In this document: positions 52,113-55,194 of the stretch, piece by piece | How the letters are laid out: every line of letters starts with the position of its first letter | Numbering within the stretch: position 1 is the stretch's first letter | Assembly (NCBI GenBank): GCA_964420035.1 | Contig: CAYQQR010000026.1 | Span: forward strand, 1 to 55,194 | Direction of reading: 5' to 3' | From: CAYQQR01 sp964420035 | GTDB lineage: Bacteria > Bacteroidota > Bacteroidia > Bacteroidales > SM23-62 | Length of the DNA: 55,194 nucleotides | The notes under the pieces: model-generated | What the model saw: only the letters and a program-made list of their open reading frames with translations | Told to the model about the DNA's origin: nothing | The model's database searches: none | Translations under genes and position numbers: made by a program

Positions 52113-53126
52113 GTGAATGAAGTGAAGCTTATACGTCACATAGCGTTACTGTCCGGGATGCTTGCCATAGCCCTGGTTGGCCGTGCACAATACATCAATG
52201 TAGTGTGTACAGGCACGGAGGGAATAGTCTACCGTGTGGAGGTCCTGAACGCCGGATCCACTTTCGAATGGAGCGTTGAAGGAGGATCCATTGTTGCGGA
52301 TTACGGTGACTCCATAGCGGTCGACTGGGGTATGGAACCCGGGGTTTACCGTGTGCAGGTGCAGGAAACATCCATACATGGTTGTGTGTCTCCTCCTGTT
52401 TCCGGTAATGTGCTGGTAAGCGGACCGGTCGTTGAACTGGGACCCGATATAGAGATATGCGAGGGAGAGGTTGCGGAGATCGAACCGAGCGGTGATTTTG
52501 CAGCTTACCGCTGGCACGATGGGACTAACTCCGGGATTTATTATGGTGCCAACGGTGAGGTGGTTACTGTCGAGGCTATTGATGCCTACGGTTGTATCCA
52601 ATTTGATTCACTGGAGTTGATCGTTCATCCCAATCCGGTGGTTGACCTGGGTCCGGACACTGTATTGTGCGGACAGGAAACCCTGGTACTGGATGCAGGT
52701 AATGTAGGGGCAAACTACACCTGGTTTACAGGAGAAACTTTCCAGACCATTACCGTATCCTCCGGTGAACAGGAGATATGGGTGATGGTTGAAAATGAAT
52801 TTGGTTGTACAGCCCGGGATACCATACGGATACGGGAATGTGACGATAAAGAGATATTCAAGGATATTCCAACGGCATTTACTCCGAACGGGGACGGGAA
52901 AAACGATTATTGGCGCTTTGATGAGTCAGTAAATTACCCGGCCATGGTGGTCGAGATATTTGACAGGTGGGGTAACCTGGTATACCGGAGTGAACCGGGT
53001 TATCCCCATCCATGGGATGGCCGGTCCATGACCGGAAAAGCGCTGCCCATGGATTCATACTTCTGGGTCATCGATTTAAATGATGGCTCGGAACCCCTTA
53101 CAGGTAATGTAACCATTATTCGGTAG
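52113..53126 (+). CDS. T9SS type-B (gliding-motility-associated) C-terminal domain protein
   Basis: The product is about 337 residues. It has a signal peptide (LIRHIALLSGMLAIALVGRAQ) and PKD-like domains (FEWSVEGGSI near residue 48, GPVVELGPDIEICEG near 108, VVDLGPDTVLCG near 177). The last about 85 residues form the T9SS type-B sorting domain: FTPNGDGKNDYW, VEIFDRWGNLVYRS, PWDGR and SYFWVIDL. It should be exported across the outer membrane. There is no ATG near the start: GTG 52113 or 52122 is used, the latter beginning MKLIRHIALL. It lies after the small secreted gene and before a SprF-like gene, so the three probably act together. Confidence 0.88.
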   Translation: MNEVKLIRHIALLSGMLAIALVGRAQYINVVCTGTEGIVYRVEVLNAGSTFEWSVEGGSIVADYGDSIAVDWGMEPGVYRVQVQETSIHGCVSPPVSGNVLVSGPVVELGPDIEICEGEVAEIEPSGDFAAYRWHDGTNSGIYYGANGEVVTVEAIDAYGCIQFDSLELIVHPNPVVDLGPDTVLCGQETLVLDAGNVGANYTWFTGETFQTITVSSGEQEIWVMVENEFGCTARDTIRIRECDDKEIFKDIPTAFTPNGDGKNDYWRFDESVNYPAMVVEIFDRWGNLVYRSEPGYPHPWDGRSMTGKALPMDSYFWVIDLNDGSEPLTGNVTIIR

Positions 53127-53197
53127 GCTCGTATGCAAATTTTAAAACTATTGTTAAGGAAAACTTCAGAGATTTTAATATAATTATAAGTAGCAAA

Positions 53198-54178
53198 GTG
53201 GGGTGGATATATAAAACCGGGTGTTTGATTGTGTTGATATTACTGCCAAAACTATCATCCGGGCAGCAATTGCCTTTATACAGCCAGTATATGATGAATG
53301 GATTTCTTTTGAATCCTGCTGTTGCAGGCAGCGAAGGATATACTGCTATAAATCTTACTGCCCGGGAACAATGGCTTGGTTTAACAGGAGCACCACGAAC
53401 ACATGCCATCAGCTTTCAGACCCGTATTTTAAAAAATTCATTTATAAGCCGGGGGTCTTCGGTCCGGCGCAGGCAGCGGATGGGTTCCAGGAGTGGCAGG
53501 ATAGGTTTAGGGGCCTACGTCTTTAACGACCGGAACGGTCTTCTTGATCGAACCGGCTTGCAGCTGACCTATGCCTATCATCTGCATGTTGGCGAAGGGC
53601 AGTTTTCATTGGGTCTCACCCTTACAGGTTATCAGTTCAGTATTGATGAAGAGCGTCTTATCCTCTACGATGAAGGCGATGAACTGATCAACAACACGGA
53701 TAAATCCGTGTTAATACCAGACGCTAATTTTGGTGTTTACTATTCCGATCCCAACATGTTTGCCGGTCTTTCCGTAGCACAGCTTTTTGAGTCATCCAAA
53801 ATTCTTCGGGAAAAAGGCTATGAAAGCCAAAAGATGGAGCGTCACTACTATCTGATGGCAGGCTATGATTTCCCAATTAGTTATACCCTCACTATAGAAC
53901 CTTCTTTTTTACTGAAAACCAGTGAGATATGGAGTCCACAACTGGATGTTAATGCCAAATTGATCTTTCAGGATGAATATTGGGGCGGTATTTCCTACAG
54001 GACCGGCGGTGCCCTTGTTTTTATGGGCGGAGTCCGTGTTGATAAGTTCTTCTTTGGATATGCTTTCGATTACACCCTTTCCAGTATCATGAGGCATACC
54101 TACGGATCGCATGAGATCATGGTGGCCATCAAATTTGGCGATAATGCCAGGAGATACCGCTGGCTTAACCGTTTCTAG
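53198..54178 (+). CDS. PorP/SprF-family T9SS outer-membrane protein
   Basis: The 326-residue product has a signal peptide (GWIYKTGCLIVLILLPKLSSG), then the PorP/SprF hallmark QLPLYSQYMMNGFLLNPAVAGS. Alternating strands such as GLGAYVFNDRNGLL, YAYHLHVGEGQFSLGL, and PSFLLKTSEIW predict a beta-barrel in the outer membrane. Family members such as SprF are needed for secretion or display of SprB-type adhesins. Here it is the last gene of the giant-protein operon, with a GTG start at 53198. It is the likely outer-membrane partner for the giant protein and the type-B protein. The last 4 bases overlap a convergent histidine kinase gene. Confidence 0.92.
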   Translation: MGWIYKTGCLIVLILLPKLSSGQQLPLYSQYMMNGFLLNPAVAGSEGYTAINLTAREQWLGLTGAPRTHAISFQTRILKNSFISRGSSVRRRQRMGSRSGRIGLGAYVFNDRNGLLDRTGLQLTYAYHLHVGEGQFSLGLTLTGYQFSIDEERLILYDEGDELINNTDKSVLIPDANFGVYYSDPNMFAGLSVAQLFESSKILREKGYESQKMERHYYLMAGYDFPISYTLTIEPSFLLKTSEIWSPQLDVNAKLIFQDEYWGGISYRTGGALVFMGGVRVDKFFFGYAFDYTLSSIMRHTYGSHEIMVAIKFGDNARRYRWLNRF

Positions 54179-54954
54179 TCTTTATAAAGGGGAAGCTTGA
54201 CACAAAAGGTGGTCCCTTTTCTGGGCTCACTGTTAACTTCTATCTGACCGTGATTCAGTTCCACGAATTCCTTACAGACCAGCAAACCCAGTCCGGTACC
54301 TTTTTCTTCATTGGTTCCGGGTCTGGAAATACTGTGATCAGGCCTGAAAAGTTTGGATAACTGTTCTTGGTCCATGCCTATCCCTGTGTCGGAGACGGCT
54401 ATGAGGAGGCAGGAATCTTTTTCCCTGGTCCACATTCTGACCTTTCCGCCCGGCGGAGTAAATTTAATGGCATTGGAGATCAGGTTTCTGACAATGGTAT
54501 GAATCATGTTCTCATCAGCGAAAATGTATGTTTTGGGTTTGACCAGGCTGGAAAGTTTAATGTTTTTTGATTTGGCCATTGGATAAAACAATTCAATATT
54601 TAAATCCGTGGCAAGGGATAAGTCAAATTTATTCGGGCGGACTTTTTGTTCACCGGTTTGCGTTCTGGACCAGCTTAGCAGGTTCTCGAGCAGATCATGA
54701 CCATGTGTAGCCGATTCATTCAAAATATGCAGATGCCTTTCAATATCCTCTTTATTAAAGTCATCCAGACTATTCAGCATCAAATTGGTGAAGCTGATTA
54801 TTGTATTGAAGGGATTCCTTAGATCATGTCCGATGATGGAAAAAAACCGGTCCTTCATCTCAAGCATTTCAGCCAATGGTTCCAGTTCAGCGATCCGCTC
54901 TTCCAGGACCCTGATTCTCTCTTTGAGCTCCTGTATTTTATCATCTTTGGACAT
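54175..54954 (-). CDS. Cytoplasmic sensor histidine kinase
   Basis: The 259-residue product has an N-terminal coiled coil (IQELKERIRVLEERIAEL), a HisKA dimerisation helix with H43 (FFSIIGHDLRNPFNT), and a HATPase domain. The latter has N-box NLISNAIKFTPPG, G1 DTGIGMDQEQL, F-box and G2 KGTGLGLLVCKEF. There are no membrane segments or sensor domain, so it responds to an unknown cytoplasmic cue or acts as part of a phosphorelay. No response regulator is adjacent. It overlaps the convergent SprF-like gene by 4 bases and may have no connection with it. Confidence 0.92.
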   Translation of the reverse strand: MSKDDKIQELKERIRVLEERIAELEPLAEMLEMKDRFFSIIGHDLRNPFNTIISFTNLMLNSLDDFNKEDIERHLHILNESATHGHDLLENLLSWSRTQTGEQKVRPNKFDLSLATDLNIELFYPMAKSKNIKLSSLVKPKTYIFADENMIHTIVRNLISNAIKFTPPGGKVRMWTREKDSCLLIAVSDTGIGMDQEQLSKLFRPDHSISRPGTNEEKGTGLGLLVCKEFVELNHGQIEVNSEPRKGTTFCVKLPLYKD

Positions 54955-55107
54955 GGCGAAGTAAAAATATGCTCAACTTTCTATTTTAAAAGTAATATTT
55001 CTTTTGTTAAAACCAGCCAAATGATTAAAATATGCCAAAGTACAAATTCAGTGTTGAAATGATTTCAAAGATTAAATTATCTTTAAGTTTTTTTAAAAGG
55101 AGGCATG

Positions 55108-55194
55108 GACAAAGAGACAAAGAGACAAAGAGACAAAGAGACAAAGAGACAAAGAGACAAAGAGACAAAGAGACAAAGAGACAAAGAGACAAAG
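55108..55194. repeat. Octanucleotide microsatellite (GACAAAGA)n, about 11 copies
   Basis: From 55108 to the window end the sequence is a perfect tandem repeat of GACAAAGA. An ATG at 55105, preceded at one base by AGGAGG, would read MDKETKRQR in a cycle; all three forward frames are open. It may be the start of a phase-variable gene, or a non-coding repeat at which the assembly stops. The gap 54955-55107 holds no other gene. Confidence 0.9.

Noticed and set aside
54175..54954. Histidine kinase as the cognate sensor of the LytTR regulator at 23298
   Set aside because: LytTR regulators normally pair with LytS/YpdA-type (His_kinase) sensors. This is a HisKA/HATPase protein 30 kb away with no membrane segment.
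55108..55194. Possible CRISPR array at the window end
   Set aside because: The unit is 8 bp with no spacers. It is a microsatellite.

Overview
The window looks like a scaffold from a member of the Bacteroidota, most likely a marine or sediment Bacteroidales/Marinilabiliales-type organism. The evidence is promoters of the TAnnTTTG type, few Shine-Dalgarno sites, type IX secretion (T9SS) C-terminal sorting domains of both type A and type B, SprB repeats, a PorP/SprF-family protein, a Bacteroidota-length HtpG, and split pntAA/pntAB/pntB genes. Two runs of exactly 100 N (47289-47388 and 49707-49806) are scaffold gaps inside one very repetitive gene. The genus call is inference.

Layout. 1-1570: the right part of an insertion sequence whose transposase is split across two frames at an A_AAA_AAG heptamer. 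1646-2257: a FAH-family hydrolase. 2258-7723 (minus): a translationally overlapping operon of pyruvate kinase, an HD-domain protein, an M14 carboxypeptidase and a PLP decarboxylase. 7768-10568 (minus): a CAP-domain protein, a GNAT acetyltransferase and an NfeD/ClpP-class membrane protease. 10663-14816 (plus): purB, an MsbA-like ABC exporter and a glycosyltransferase. 14878-19374 (minus): a 1498-residue T9SS-exported beta-propeller/SprB-repeat protein. 19509-21131 (minus): an acyl-CoA synthetase. 21193-21529: tRNA-Ser(UGA) with 127-bp tandem repeats that duplicate its 3' end. 21803-28400: HU, a hairpin-rich intergenic region, trmH, a LytTR response regulator operon and htpG. 28409-34971: a membrane protein, an aspartate aminotransferase, an M48 protease, mgsA, mltG, murB and a GT4 glycosyltransferase. 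35042-40323 (minus): a sucA-sucB-dpaL operon. 40567-43439: the proton-translocating transhydrogenase operon.

43837-54178 is the most interesting part. It is a four-gene surface locus: a giant secreted protein (at least about 2430 residues) with at least twelve ~135-residue PPC-like repeats, a small secreted protein, a type-B CTD protein and a SprF/PorP-like outer-membrane partner. The giant and the small protein both lack a recognisable T9SS sorting domain but end in the same short tail, GxIxSxNxLxRR-stop. The only sorting domain in the locus is on the third protein. This resembles the sprCDBF gliding/adhesin theme, but the cargo organisation is different. A cytoplasmic histidine kinase converges on the locus, and the window ends in about 11 copies of an 8-bp microsatellite.

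Many intergenic regions carry short dispersed repeats: GAGAACC-type, ATAACGGTGCC-type, CTGCCTGnCCGGTAG palindromes and TTCCGCTTCGCTGT-type. Several of them abut start or stop codons, and one appears to have been incorporated in frame into the sucB linker.
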